DNA of 64,000 nucleotides, taken from positions 868,001 to 932,000 of the forward strand of contig JADKAM010000001.1 of the NCBI GenBank assembly GCA_016715365.1, given 5' to 3'. The stretch comes from Chitinophagaceae bacterium. Its GTDB lineage: Bacteria > Bacteroidota > Bacteroidia > Chitinophagales > Chitinophagaceae. The position numbers and the translations under genes are program-made. The notes under the pieces were generated by a model. It was not told where the DNA came from and made no database searches. It saw only the letters and a program-made list of their open reading frames with translations. Positions 1 through 8,510 of this stretch are shown in pieces. Each line of letters begins with the position of its first letter. The first letter of the stretch is position 1.

Positions 1-976
1 GGCCTATATTTCCCTTGGTAGATGCGAAAGCCGGAGGCTTGTCAAACAGGCGGATCATGGCTTTGCTTTCTACTTCATCATTATTTTCGGTACCGGTGCC
101 ATGGGCATTAATAAAATCAATTTTATCTGCTGTAAGGTTTGCAACTTTTAGTGCGCCCTGCATAGAAAGAAAGGGCCCATCTCCTTCATCTGATAATGAA
201 GAAGGATGGTAGGCATCGTTGGCATTGCTGTAACCGGTTAATTCAGCATAGACTTTTCTGCCTTTAATATCTTCTTCTTTTTCTAAAATTAAAAAAGCAG
301 CACCTTCTCCCAGGTTCAATCCTTTTCTGCCTTCATCAAATGGCGTACAATTATCGGATGATAAAATATGCAACGCATTAAAACCATTGATGGTAAATTT
401 TGCAAGACAATCAGTACCGCCAACAATGGCTCTTTTTGCATAACCGTTCTTCATCAGCATGGCGCCATACATAATGGCATTGGCCGATGAAGAGCAGGCT
501 GTGTTGATGGTATTGATAATTCCCTTTATCTTAAAATGTTTTTGCAGGTACAAATTCACAGAAGCACAATCGTAAGAAGCCAGGTAATCTGAACCATCTG
601 TTTTTTCATTGGCATCGTTATACAACTCATCTGTAAGGCACATGCCACCAACCGTGTTGGCACCAATCAATGCGGTGTCAAAGGATTGGATTTCTTCAGC
701 GGAAATTCCGCAATCAGCAATGGCTTCATTTAATGCATGCAAGGCCAGCAGGGTTGTTCGGGTAACACCCGGATCATTTACCAGTAATTGTTTCTGTAAA
801 TCTTCTGTACTTATTGGTACCTGGCCAAAAGGTAAAAGACCGGCATATTTTGTTGGGAAAAGATCAAATTCCTTACTTACGCCACAGGTGGCATTTTTAA
901 GCGATTGGTGATTTTCGGCTACAGAATTTCCTATAGCACTTATTACGCCCATGCCGGTTATGAAAATTCTGCTCAA
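1..976 (-). CDS. beta-ketoacyl-ACP synthase (KAS I/II type), C-terminus cut by window edge
   Basis: Condensing enzyme that would extend acyl chains on the acyl carrier protein encoded just upstream. About 325 residues are visible of a family usually near 400. The N-terminus reads SRIFITGMGVISAIGNSV, the catalytic Cys is in NTACSSSANA, the first active-site His is in NAHGTGTENND, and the sequence stops within TKGNIG, just before the second His. The frame is uninterrupted. The only start fitting the conserved N-terminus is TTG at 976; no in-frame ATG lies upstream. It is the last visible gene of the minus-strand pigment operon. Family assignment is firm; the role in aryl-polyene or resorcinol chain building is inferred from neighbours. 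Confidence 0.9.
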   Translation of the reverse strand, partial: MSRIFITGMGVISAIGNSVAENHQSLKNATCGVSKEFDLFPTKYAGLLPFGQVPISTEDLQKQLLVNDPGVTRTTLLALHALNEAIADCGISAEEIQSFDTALIGANTVGGMCLTDELYNDANEKTDGSDYLASYDCASVNLYLQKHFKIKGIINTINTACSSSANAIMYGAMLMKNGYAKRAIVGGTDCLAKFTINGFNALHILSSDNCTPFDEGRKGLNLGEGAAFLILEKEEDIKGRKVYAELTGYSNANDAYHPSSLSDEGDGPFLSMQGALKVANLTADKIDFINAHGTGTENNDEVESKAMIRLFDKPPAFASTKGNIG

Positions 977-987
977 TATAGTTGGGG

Positions 988-1056
988 TGTCAGCCTGAGC
1001 TTGTCGAAGGCGGGTTGGTTGATGATAGCACCGTCTTCGACAAGCTCAGACTGACA
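988..1056. repeat. long imperfect inverted repeat between ACP and ketosynthase genes
   Basis: Two 22-base arms (988-1009 and 1035-1056) are complementary at 21 of 22 positions and are separated by 25 bases. The arm core is GAGCTTGTCGAAG / CTTCGACAAGCTC. It fills most of the gap between the ketosynthase start at 976 and the ACP stop at 1075, so the operon mRNA should fold a stable hairpin here. A partial relative of the left arm lies at 51823-51840, which suggests a dispersed intergenic repeat family. Confidence 0.85.
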
Positions 1057-1074
1057 GCTTTTTTATTTTTAAAA

Positions 1075-1338
1075 TTATTTTGTACGATGTTGCTCAATGT
1101 AAGCAACCATAGTGTTGATATCTGCCAAAACCTTACGGCCTTCTTTGGGATCTTTTATATCTATCCCGTATTCCCTGCCCAATAAAACAATCAGTTCTAT
1201 CGAATCAATTGAATCAAGCCCCAAACCTTCGCCAAATAGCGGTTCATCATCTTTAATGTCTTCAGGTTTAACAGAGATAAGGTTCAGAAATTCTATGATC
1301 TGCTTTTTAACCTGTAATTTTAATTCGGCTGTTTCCAT
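1075..1338 (-). CDS. acyl carrier protein
   Basis: An 87-residue acyl carrier protein carrying intermediates on a 4'-phosphopantetheine arm. The attachment Ser sits in the motif GLDSIDSIEL. Size and the acidic helical composition match the family. It lies 10 bases after the ABC permease gene and is followed by the ketosynthase gene. This is probably a dedicated ACP of the dialkylresorcinol/flexirubin-type cluster and not the housekeeping AcpP, because it is embedded in the pigment operon; that last point is inference. Confidence 0.92.
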   Translation of the reverse strand: METAELKLQVKKQIIEFLNLISVKPEDIKDDEPLFGEGLGLDSIDSIELIVLLGREYGIDIKDPKEGRKVLADINTMVAYIEQHRTK

Positions 1339-1348
1339 AATAAATATT

Positions 1349-2635
1349 TCAAATCAGGTTTTTTCTTTTTAACCCGATCAACGTAATCAATTGTATTGCA
1401 AAAGTGATACCCAGTAAAGGTATTATATTTAAGATAACATCTTTCAGTTTTCCTCCTTCCAAAAATAAACCATAATAAGCTTCCAGGCACCAATGCAGTG
1501 GCGAAAGCTTCATCACAAACTGAAAAGACTCGGGCATGGCAAAACTGGGAACCAGCAAACCACCAACTGCAGCCATTAATACAATAGATACTGCACCAAT
1601 GCCATTGGCCTGTTCCTGTGTTTTTGCAAATACGCCAATCATGATGGCATAGCTTACGGCACACCAGCCGCAGATGAGGGTAACAATTACCACACCGGTA
1701 ATATCGGCGGGTAAGTTCAGTTTGGGTAAGCCCATGGACGGAAAGAGCCAGATACCCATGGAAAAAACAACCGTGGCCTGTATAAATGTTATGAATAAAT
1801 AAGAAAGCTGTTTGGATATTAATGCCACCAGGTAATTTGTTGGCAATGTTTTTAAACGCACAAAACTGCCGTTCAGTTTTTCACGAACCACACTACCGCC
1901 CAGGGAAATCACAATAAAGAACATGGCAAATACAGTCCAGGCCGGAACATTGTGTTGCGATGCATTGGGGATATTGCGGCTGCCATCTCTGGATACCGGA
2001 ATTTCTACAATGGCAACCTGGCTGTTGATTAAATCTTTCTCCAGCGAATCGGGTAATGCCGTTTCATTTAAAGCGAAGTAAAGGCTTTTTAAAACTTCTT
2101 TATTTTGTACCACCTGCAAGGCACTGCGTAAAGCACCATTTATTGAATGGCGGAAAGACTCCTGCAATACCGGGTGGTACAATAATGTGATGGGCTGAAC
2201 CTGGCTGCTGTCATTTGTTATTGCTGTACCGGCGGCTTGCATACCAAAATTTTTCAACGCTTTCTTTGCAGTTGCATCAGCCGTTAATTTTAATTTTTGT
2301 GTAAAATCGGCCGGAATGATGATGGCGATAACGGCATCTTTGGCATGCATTCTTTCAGAGATCTCTTTGTCTGTTACATTTGGTGTAACCTGCTTCAAAC
2401 TGAACATGCCCACTTTTTCAATAGCGGTTTGCATTTGTTTACCAGCTTCGCCGGTATCCCTGTTGCAAATCAACATAGGGACTGTATTGGTGTTCAGCAT
2501 TTCAAAAGTGCTGTTTTGTACTGCCGTAATAACTACTGCCAGCACGATGGGCATTACAAACATAAACACCAGTCCCAGCCGGTCACGGGTGAGGATGCGC
2601 ATGTCTTTTAATATGGTGCTCCAGAGTTTAAACAT
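1349..2635 (-). CDS. ABC-2 type transporter permease
   Basis: A 428-residue membrane subunit of an exporter. One transmembrane segment near residues 20-40 is followed by a large extracytoplasmic domain (about 45-230), then five more hydrophobic segments towards the C-terminus. This is the YhhJ/YbhR-like ABC-2 architecture. Its start codon shares one base with the stop of the ATPase gene upstream (TAATG), so the two are translationally coupled. In this operon it probably exports or flips a pigment or pigment precursor to the outer envelope; the substrate is inferred from context only. Confidence 0.88.
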   Translation of the reverse strand: MFKLWSTILKDMRILTRDRLGLVFMFVMPIVLAVVITAVQNSTFEMLNTNTVPMLICNRDTGEAGKQMQTAIEKVGMFSLKQVTPNVTDKEISERMHAKDAVIAIIIPADFTQKLKLTADATAKKALKNFGMQAAGTAITNDSSQVQPITLLYHPVLQESFRHSINGALRSALQVVQNKEVLKSLYFALNETALPDSLEKDLINSQVAIVEIPVSRDGSRNIPNASQHNVPAWTVFAMFFIVISLGGSVVREKLNGSFVRLKTLPTNYLVALISKQLSYLFITFIQATVVFSMGIWLFPSMGLPKLNLPADITGVVIVTLICGWCAVSYAIMIGVFAKTQEQANGIGAVSIVLMAAVGGLLVPSFAMPESFQFVMKLSPLHWCLEAYYGLFLEGGKLKDVILNIIPLLGITFAIQLITLIGLKRKNLI

Positions 2636-3393
2636 TATGTGTTTCGGTATGATTTGCCGGTTAAATTAATGAACAAACCTTCCAGTCCGTCTTCTTTATG
2701 ATCTATTAAAAGTTGATTCAGCGTGTCGTGTGCAATTATTTTTCCATCATCAATCAATGCTACTTTGTTGCAAAGATCTTCAGCTTCACTCAACTGGTGC
2801 GATGTATAAATAAGTGTGGTGCCATCTTCATTTAATTTTTTAAGATAATTAATGATGGCGTGACGGGTGTGTACATCTACACCTACCGTAGGTTCATCTA
2901 AAAATAAAATACGTGGATTGTGAATTACACCGATAGCCAGGTTTACACGGCGTTTCATACCGCCTGAAAACTGTTCTACTTTTTTATTCCGAACCTCTGT
3001 AAGGCCAAGCACTTCCAGCAGCTCAGTTGTTTTATTTTTAATCTCGGCTTTTTGTAAGCCGCTCCAGGCGCCAAAAAAAGCCAGGTTTTCAGCAGGGCTC
3101 AATTCCTGGTAAAAAGAAAAATCCTGCGGTACAAATCCAAAAAGTTTGTTGATTGCTTTTTTGTGATGGGTAATTTCATGGCCGAGTAGCTGTATACTTC
3201 CTTCAGAAAAGCGGAGTAACCCGGTCATGCAATTCATGAGCGTGGTTTTGCCTGCACCATTAGGCCCAAACAATCCAAAGCGTTCGCCTTCCTGTACTTC
3301 TAAATTTAAATTAGTAAAGCAGGAAGCAGATTGACGGGGATAAGTAAACCCTAAATCATTTATTCGCACAGCTGCATTGCTCATGAATTCCAT
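2635..3393 (-). CDS. ABC transporter ATP-binding protein
   Basis: A 252-residue nucleotide-binding subunit pairing with the permease encoded next. Walker A is GPNGAGKTT, the signature motif is FSGGMKRR, Walker B is ILFLDEPT, and the H-loop is in YTSHQ. The start overlaps the end of the BtrH-like gene by 13 bases and the stop overlaps the permease start by one base. It energises export, probably of the pigment made by this cluster (inference). Confidence 0.92.
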   Translation of the reverse strand: MEFMSNAAVRINDLGFTYPRQSASCFTNLNLEVQEGERFGLFGPNGAGKTTLMNCMTGLLRFSEGSIQLLGHEITHHKKAINKLFGFVPQDFSFYQELSPAENLAFFGAWSGLQKAEIKNKTTELLEVLGLTEVRNKKVEQFSGGMKRRVNLAIGVIHNPRILFLDEPTVGVDVHTRHAIINYLKKLNEDGTTLIYTSHQLSEAEDLCNKVALIDDGKIIAHDTLNQLLIDHKEDGLEGLFINLTGKSYRNT

Positions 3394-4398
3394 TTTACTT
3401 TGCTCAATGCCTGAAATGCTTTTTTCTCTATCTCTGAAATTTCAATAAGGTAATCTCCCATCACATCATAATCGGCCTGGCTGCCAATGCGGCCTTTATA
3501 AATACCGGCAGCCTGTACTGCAGCGGTACGCCATTTATCACCGGCTTCTGTAAATATTTTTGAAATATCAAGCAACTCATCAATGGGATGAAACGCATGT
3601 GACTCCTGTAAAAAAGCACCATAAATATACCTGAAGCCACCACCACCCGTGCCAATCTCTTCCTGCATGCGCACTAACTGGGCCAAATACAAACCGGCTT
3701 TTTCGTCACCGAGTCTGGCTTTCCATTTCTTTATTTTTTTACCGGTACCGGCAATACCATTTACGCCTGCAATGTTGCCCGGTATACGTATCATGTGGTT
3801 AACGTTTCTTTTAATACCTTTTACAATTGCCTTTCCCATCTGCTCGTCAGTAACTATTTTTTTTTCTTTGGGATAATAGATCTGCCCACGTGGTGCAAAA
3901 GCGCCTTTTGCAAAACGAACTCTCTCCAATTCATAAGAAGATAATGATGTTGGTGTTTCCATCACCGGATCGCTGATGAGGTACCGGTCAGCTTCTTTTC
4001 CAAAAACGATCATATTGTGTGCATTGAAATGGAAGCGGTATTCTTTTGGAAAATAAGTAAGATAATAAACACCTACCTGTGCACCAACGGGCTGCCCAGT
4101 AGCCAGGCAATCATCTAAATATTTTTTTCCTGATTCTTTGGATGAAAATTTTTTTCTGAAAACCGGTATGCCCAGCGCATCGCAGGTTCTTTTAAATATG
4201 AGGCCGGGCATCGTGCGGAAAGCAATTGCAGGCCCGTTATTAATTACAAGAAAAGGTAACTGCACATAAAATAAAGCCAGAGCCAATACCAAAAGCAAGC
4301 GGCTCGGTAAGTTTGGTTGCACCCGCACTTTGCAACAGATTTGTAGTTACACCGTTTTCGCAATGCGCCGCCTGTAAATGTTTAAAATCAGTTGTCAT
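3381..4398 (-). CDS. BtrH N-terminal-like acyltransferase (DUF4872-type), apparent frameshift
   Basis: The family resembles BtrH, which in butirosin synthesis moves an acyl group from a carrier protein to its acceptor. The N-terminus reads HLQAAHCENGVTTNLL then TEPLAFGIGSG, the hallmark of the family with its Cys and His. This is in one frame from ATG 4398; the rest (LFYVQLPF onward) is in another. Removing one base from the short A runs at 4268-4275 joins them into 338 residues. The ATG overlaps the preceding gene by 11 bases, which supports this start. Presence beside an ACP suggests acyl transfer from that ACP. The frameshift may be an assembly error. Confidence 0.78.
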
Positions 4399-4795
4399 GC
4401 ACATTCATGGTTTTAAGCTCCTCCACACTTACATTAAATGCATCGGCGTATTTCTGTAATTTTTGTTCAGATAATTTTTTAAAAGCTGCAGGCTTTAAAT
4501 GGCTTTTAATGGTCCATTTCCAAAACCCGGTATAAGCAGCAAGGATACCCATGTCCATCAACCTCAGCTCCAAAAAATATAAAATGGGACTGGCTTCATT
4601 ATTCAATACTTTTTGGCGGGCAGCTTCAATGCGCTTTTCAATATCTTCCCAGGCAAGGTCAAGGGCTTTTGTCTTTACATCCCAACCGGTACTTAGCTCG
4701 CTTGAATATTTGCCCGAACTGTCAACAGCATACACCACTTCTTTGGTTAATTTGTTGAGGGCACCATCATCCTGGGGAATTTCTTCTTTTTTCAT
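4388..4795 (-). CDS. uncharacterised 135-residue protein of the pigment operon
   Basis: Soluble, charged protein with no signal peptide and no motif I recognise. It has a helical central part (AWEDIEKRIEAARQKV) and one mildly hydrophobic stretch around MDMGILAAYTGFWKW. It lies 47 bases after darB and overlaps the BtrH-like gene by 11 bases, so it is clearly co-transcribed. Genes of this size occur beside darA/darB in other Bacteroidota by my recollection, but I cannot assign a function. Confidence 0.72.
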   Translation of the reverse strand: MKKEEIPQDDGALNKLTKEVVYAVDSSGKYSSELSTGWDVKTKALDLAWEDIEKRIEAARQKVLNNEASPILYFLELRLMDMGILAAYTGFWKWTIKSHLKPAAFKKLSEQKLQKYADAFNVSVEELKTMNVHDN

Positions 4796-4842
4796 AATGC
4801 AGCTGAAATGTAAAGTTGAAATTACTACAATGTGCTAAATAA

Positions 4843-5992
4843 TCAGCAAACTGTAAGTAAACTGTACATATATGAGAAACGGGAGCTTTCTGGTACCAGC
4901 AAAAATATTTTATCGCCAACCTTAAGCTTTCCGCTGTGGAATAATTCGTTCACCATAAAATAAACAGATGCTGCACCCACATTACCAACCTCGCTCAGGT
5001 TTACAAACCATTTATCGTACATGATGCCTGTTCCGTTTGCGATCAGTTGCTGGTAAATCTTGTCTTTAAAAAAGTTGCTGCTCATGTGCGGTAAAAAATA
5101 ATCAATCTCTTCCGACTTAACGCCATGCTTGGCCAGCGATGCACTTACACCATAGCCGCCGTACAACACAATATTTTTGCTCAGGAGTTTCACATCCTGT
5201 TTAATACTCATGATGGATTGATCTGCCAATTCCTGCGGGGTATAATCCTGGTAACTTTTTTAGTGAGCCGTCTTTCATTTTTTCGCAGGCCTGGTACATG
5301 CAAGGCTCCAGTTCATTAGCGTAAGAAAACCCTTCTATCCATTCTACCTTTAAGCTAATGCCTGTTTCATTTTTCTTATTGGAGAGATGAAATGCAGCGG
5401 CGCCATCAGATAACATCCACCTTAAAAATTCTTTTTCAAAACCGATGTAAGGATCATCCACCAATTCCTTTAATCTTTTAGCTTCGTCTTCAAAATTTCC
5501 GGCAAGTAAGGAAAGAGAAAAACGCTCGGAACCGGTAGCAACAGATTGTTGCACATCGCCCGCCTTGGTTGCCAGGTAGGCATACTTAAATGCATGCATA
5601 CCGGCGCAGCATACACCGGATGGAGAAACTACTTCAACCGGTTTTGTTTCGGGCAGGTATCCATGTACCATCACACCATGCGAGGGCATCAGCTGATCGG
5701 GTGTGGATGTGCCAGTACTCAACAGTTCTATATTTTTAATACCATTCGGATTATCTTTAAATAATGCCCTTACAGCCTCGGCAGTCATTTGCGCATTGGT
5801 ATGTGTTGGTTTGCCCTCTTTGGTGAGTGCATAAAACCTGTTTTTTATACCGTTGTTGCGCAGTACAATTGCTTTCGACCTGGAGGGTGCATCATTGATG
5901 TATCCCAGGTAATCTTCCATCTCATCGTTTGAAACCGGATCGTTGGGGAAAAAAGCTGCTGTATTTGTAATGTAAACCTCGTTAAATGACAT
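4843..5992 (-). CDS. darB: DarB-like ketosynthase (KAS III family) of dialkylresorcinol synthesis, apparent frameshift
   Basis: DarB joins a beta-keto-acyl thioester with an unsaturated partner to start the cyclohexanedione ring of dialkylresorcinols. The N-terminal half carries the nucleophile Cys in PSGVCCAGMHAFKYA; the C-terminal half carries FLPHMSSNFF (His) and NLSEVGNVGAAS (Asn). The two halves lie in different frames. Taking one base out of the T6 run at 5256-5261 restores DGSLKSYQDYTPQELADQ and a single 382-residue protein, the usual length. It follows darA by 12 bases. Assembly error or decay are both possible; a programmed slip is less likely. Confidence 0.82.
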
Positions 5993-6004
5993 CTGTGCTA
6001 TGGG

Positions 6005-6904
6005 TTAATGTACGCCTGAATAAAGTTGTTTTTGTTTTTTAATACGGCCCGATAAAAAGGGTTTAAAGAAAATAAAATCTACAGTTAGAATTATAGGTGC
6101 CGCTATAAACAGTGCAATTAAAAGATAATATTTGAATGCAACAAGCCAGGCAGTCTTTTTTTTCTTTTTTGCTATGATGTTGGCCCATATTGCAAAAATT
6201 TTACTTGCCTTCGATTCAATGAACATTAAATTATACTTTACTTCTATTGCTTTTTGTTCAATCAGCTCATCCTGTAATCCATCCCAGTTTGTGCCGGTTA
6301 AATATTTTTGAACTGTTCTGCCATAATCGGCTGTTTTTTTAATATCAGCATCCGAAACACCCGGCGTTGGAAAAATACCCAGCCAACGACCCTTTTTACC
6401 TTTAAACATCCAGTAAAAAATGGTGATGAAACTTATAAAATTATGGTGTTTATCAAAAAGAGCAATGCTGCCAACCAGTTTTGCATCAGCATCTTTCAAT
6501 ATTTTTTTGATACGCTGCATGGCGCTGATCCACATATTGCGGGCGCCGGTAATGGTTACAACCGGTGTATCTTTTAAAACTGCTTTTACAGCCGGGTCGT
6601 TTAAAATAGAATTAACAGGGATGCTGGGCGACAGGAACCAAGCCTGGTAACCGAGTATAACGAGGTCGTATTTATTTTCTTTAAGTTGAAAAGGTTTTAA
6701 TTCGGTTGGTACACTTAAAACACAATCGGGCATTACCGCAAAAAAAGCTTTGCCATTCCAGGGAAAGGGATAATCTTTGGCAACATGCACCCGAACTTTT
6801 TCAACAGTATTACCTGCTTCCACAAATGGTGCTGTAAAATTGTTGAGGATATCTTCCAGTTGCCCCGATTGGGTATAATAAATGACCAGAATCTTTTTAC
6901 TCAT
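6005..6904 (-). CDS. darA: DarA-like dialkylresorcinol condensing enzyme
   Basis: DarA acts with DarB to form the cyclohexanedione later aromatised to a dialkylresorcinol. The 299-residue protein starts KKILVIYYTQSGQLEDIL, a flavodoxin-like opening, followed by DLVILGYQAWFLSPSIPV. A hydrophobic segment near the C-terminus (YYLLIALFIAAPIILTVDF) suggests membrane association. I chose ATG 6904; a TTG three codons upstream is possible but less likely. Immediate linkage to darB supports the name. Confidence in the family comes from recognised sequence and context, not a database search. Confidence 0.8.
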   Translation of the reverse strand: MSKKILVIYYTQSGQLEDILNNFTAPFVEAGNTVEKVRVHVAKDYPFPWNGKAFFAVMPDCVLSVPTELKPFQLKENKYDLVILGYQAWFLSPSIPVNSILNDPAVKAVLKDTPVVTITGARNMWISAMQRIKKILKDADAKLVGSIALFDKHHNFISFITIFYWMFKGKKGRWLGIFPTPGVSDADIKKTADYGRTVQKYLTGTNWDGLQDELIEQKAIEVKYNLMFIESKASKIFAIWANIIAKKKKKTAWLVAFKYYLLIALFIAAPIILTVDFIFFKPFLSGRIKKQKQLYSGVH

Positions 6905-6920
6905 GTACTGCAAATTAAGG

Positions 6921-7404
6921 CTAAAGTGGTTTTAAAACCTTCGATTTTTTGGTATAATCATGTATAGCCTGCTGAACCACCGGCGAAAGTGTTTTGAAAT
7001 TAGAGCGGATAGTTGAAACATCGGCATTGATATTATTGCGGTACTCAACTACTTTGGGCGCATGTTCCTGTATGATAAGACGCAAAAAACTAAACTCTGC
7101 ATTTTCTTTGTCTTTTTTTATGGCTGCTTCAAGTTTTAAACGGCCTTGTTTAAAAAGGCTTAATTTTTCCTTGGCTTTGGTTACCAATCCTGCTTTTTTC
7201 ATCAGTAATGCTCCTTCGTAAGCTTCTTTTTCATTTATGGAAGACGTTTTTACGATGTCTAATTGCGCATTAATAGAATTGACATCATTCGCTGCCATGG
7301 CATTATAAAACGCACTCTTATCAAACCCTGCTTTTGGGCTGTTTGCTTTTAACCCAAGGGCAAAAAAACAAGAGGAGTAAATTCAGAAATATCTTAATAT
7401 TCAT
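6921..7404 (-). CDS. secreted protein of unknown function, first gene of the pigment operon, apparent frameshift
   Basis: The ATG at 7404 opens MNIKIFLNLLLLFF, the first part of a signal peptide; the continuation ALGLKANSPKAGFDKSAFYNAMA is in the next frame. Dropping one base from the A7 run at 7362-7368 gives a 160-residue exported protein. The mature part is helical and Lys-rich (KEKLSLFKQGRLKLEAAIKKD). A shorter reading from an internal ATG at 7298 would lose the signal peptide. The promoter-like site at 7425-7457 points to the ATG at 7404. Function unknown. Confidence 0.68.
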
Positions 7405-7424
7405 CTTCGGATCATATTAAGCTG

Positions 7425-7457
7425 CAAATATAAAGATTTAGCAAAGGCTTGACTAAA
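7425..7457 (-). promoter_or_regulatory. Bacteroidota-type promoter of the pigment operon
   Basis: Reading the minus strand, a perfect -7 element TATATTTG (7425-7432) is preceded after 21 bases by TTTA (7454-7457), close to the TTTG/TTG -33 element. Transcription would begin about 14 bases before the ATG at 7404. No other promoter is obvious within the operon, where gaps are short. Confidence 0.6.
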
Positions 7458-7696
7458 CTCAATTGCAATCAAACTGTTAAGCTGCCGGCATTTGATATAA
7501 GTATTTATTCGAATGAGTTTTTGATAAAAAAGTAAAGTTGCTAAGGGTTTTTACTTCTTTCAACATACCATTTAAAAATATCTGTTTCGTTTTAGTTTCA
7601 AACACAATAAACTGTTAGCTTAAAAACGATTTATAGAAACGAAAATGTTTAGTAGTAAACAAAACTGAAAAACTAAAACCGTATCCCAAAAATATC

Positions 7697-7726
7697 AAAC
7701 CAGTATCAACGAATTTGTGCTGGTTT
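7697..7726 (-). terminator. hairpin with U-rich tail, likely end of the rpoN-PAP2 transcript
   Basis: AAACCAG (7697-7703) pairs with CTGGTTT (7720-7726). On the minus strand the stem is followed by GATATTTTT. It lies about 110 bases past the stop of the PAP2-like gene. Confidence 0.45.
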
Positions 7727-7800
7727 TAAAAATACTTCAGTGAAAACTATATTTCATCTACAGTTTTAAAGTTTTTATTGTTAGGCACGACAGGAGAAAG

Positions 7801-7830
7801 AGACTCTGCAGTTACAGGCAGGGTCTTTTT
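7801..7830 (+). terminator. intrinsic-terminator-like hairpin without an obvious upstream gene
   Basis: AGACTCTGC (7801-7809) pairs with GCAGGGTCT (7818-7826) with one G-U/mismatch; on the plus strand it runs straight into T5. On the minus strand it sits just after the PAP2-like stop but has a poor U-tract. No plus-strand gene precedes it. Confidence 0.5.
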
Positions 7831-7832
7831 AT

Positions 7833-8510
7833 TTATAAGATAGCAATCGCTGCTGCAAACTGGCAAATCAATCCAACAACAAGACCCAGGTAAATTTCTT
7901 TTGATGTATGGTTGCTAACAATTAAACGGGAAGTGCAAACCAGCCCTGTTATAAGCAGGGCAATAGATAAGGGCCAGGTCATTAACATGCTGTTACTGTT
8001 CATGATAATGATAAAGATGCCCAGCATGCCACCGCAACCAATGGCGTGCATACTTATTTTAGAAAAGATATTGGCAATTAATGCAAGGGCGGTTGTAAGA
8101 AAAACACCGGTCATAAAAACAGCAAGTACAGGTGTTAGCTCAGGTTTAAAATTAAAAAACACACGGGCCATCCAGAAATAAAAGATCATATTGGCCAGGT
8201 AGGGCCCAATCCTGTCCTGTTGTGTGTGCAGTAAAATTGATTTTACAAATCCAAGGCCCTTCATCACCAGTAACGCAAAAGCAGGAAATATGATGGTGTT
8301 TACAAAAACAGACCTCATTATTTCAAACTTGGCGTAAAAACTAAAACCAGAAAAATAAGAGGGGTGATATTTTATTAAAAACCCAATTACATAAAACGGG
8401 ATAAACAACGGATGAAATACAACAGAGAACAGCTGTGCAAAGAATCTTACGATAATAGGCTGCTTTTGTTGAGGAGCTGTATCCTGCGGGATGTGAATGG
8501 CTTCTGTCAT
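7833..8510 (-). CDS. PAP2-superfamily-like integral membrane protein
   Basis: A 225-residue protein with about six membrane segments. Motif remnants of the type 2 phosphatidic acid phosphatase fold are visible: QQDRIGP (motif 1 region), KISMHAIGCGG (motif 2, S-x-H) and SRLIVSNHTSKEIYLG (motif 3, SR then His five residues on). The lysine of motif 1 is not evident, so catalytic activity is uncertain. Its ATG overlaps the rpoN stop by four bases (ATGA), so it is translated from the same message as rpoN. Confidence 0.7.
   Translation of the reverse strand: MTEAIHIPQDTAPQQKQPIIVRFFAQLFSVVFHPLFIPFYVIGFLIKYHPSYFSGFSFYAKFEIMRSVFVNTIIFPAFALLVMKGLGFVKSILLHTQQDRIGPYLANMIFYFWMARVFFNFKPELTPVLAVFMTGVFLTTALALIANIFSKISMHAIGCGGMLGIFIIIMNSNSMLMTWPLSIALLITGLVCTSRLIVSNHTSKEIYLGLVVGLICQFAAAIAIL

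Larger units (their letters stand above)
7458..7832. other. non-coding region between the pigment operon and the rpoN unit
   Basis: About 375 AT-rich bases without a credible reading frame. It contains two hairpins, listed separately (7697-7726 and 7801-7830). I see no tRNA-like or recognised riboswitch fold. A small RNA read on the plus strand and ending at the 7801 hairpin is possible but unsupported by a clear promoter. Confidence 0.6.

Noticed and set aside
5256..5261. Programmed ribosomal frameshift in darB
   Set aside because: Similar one-base breaks occur in many unrelated genes here, so an assembly error is the simpler reading; kept only as an alternative.
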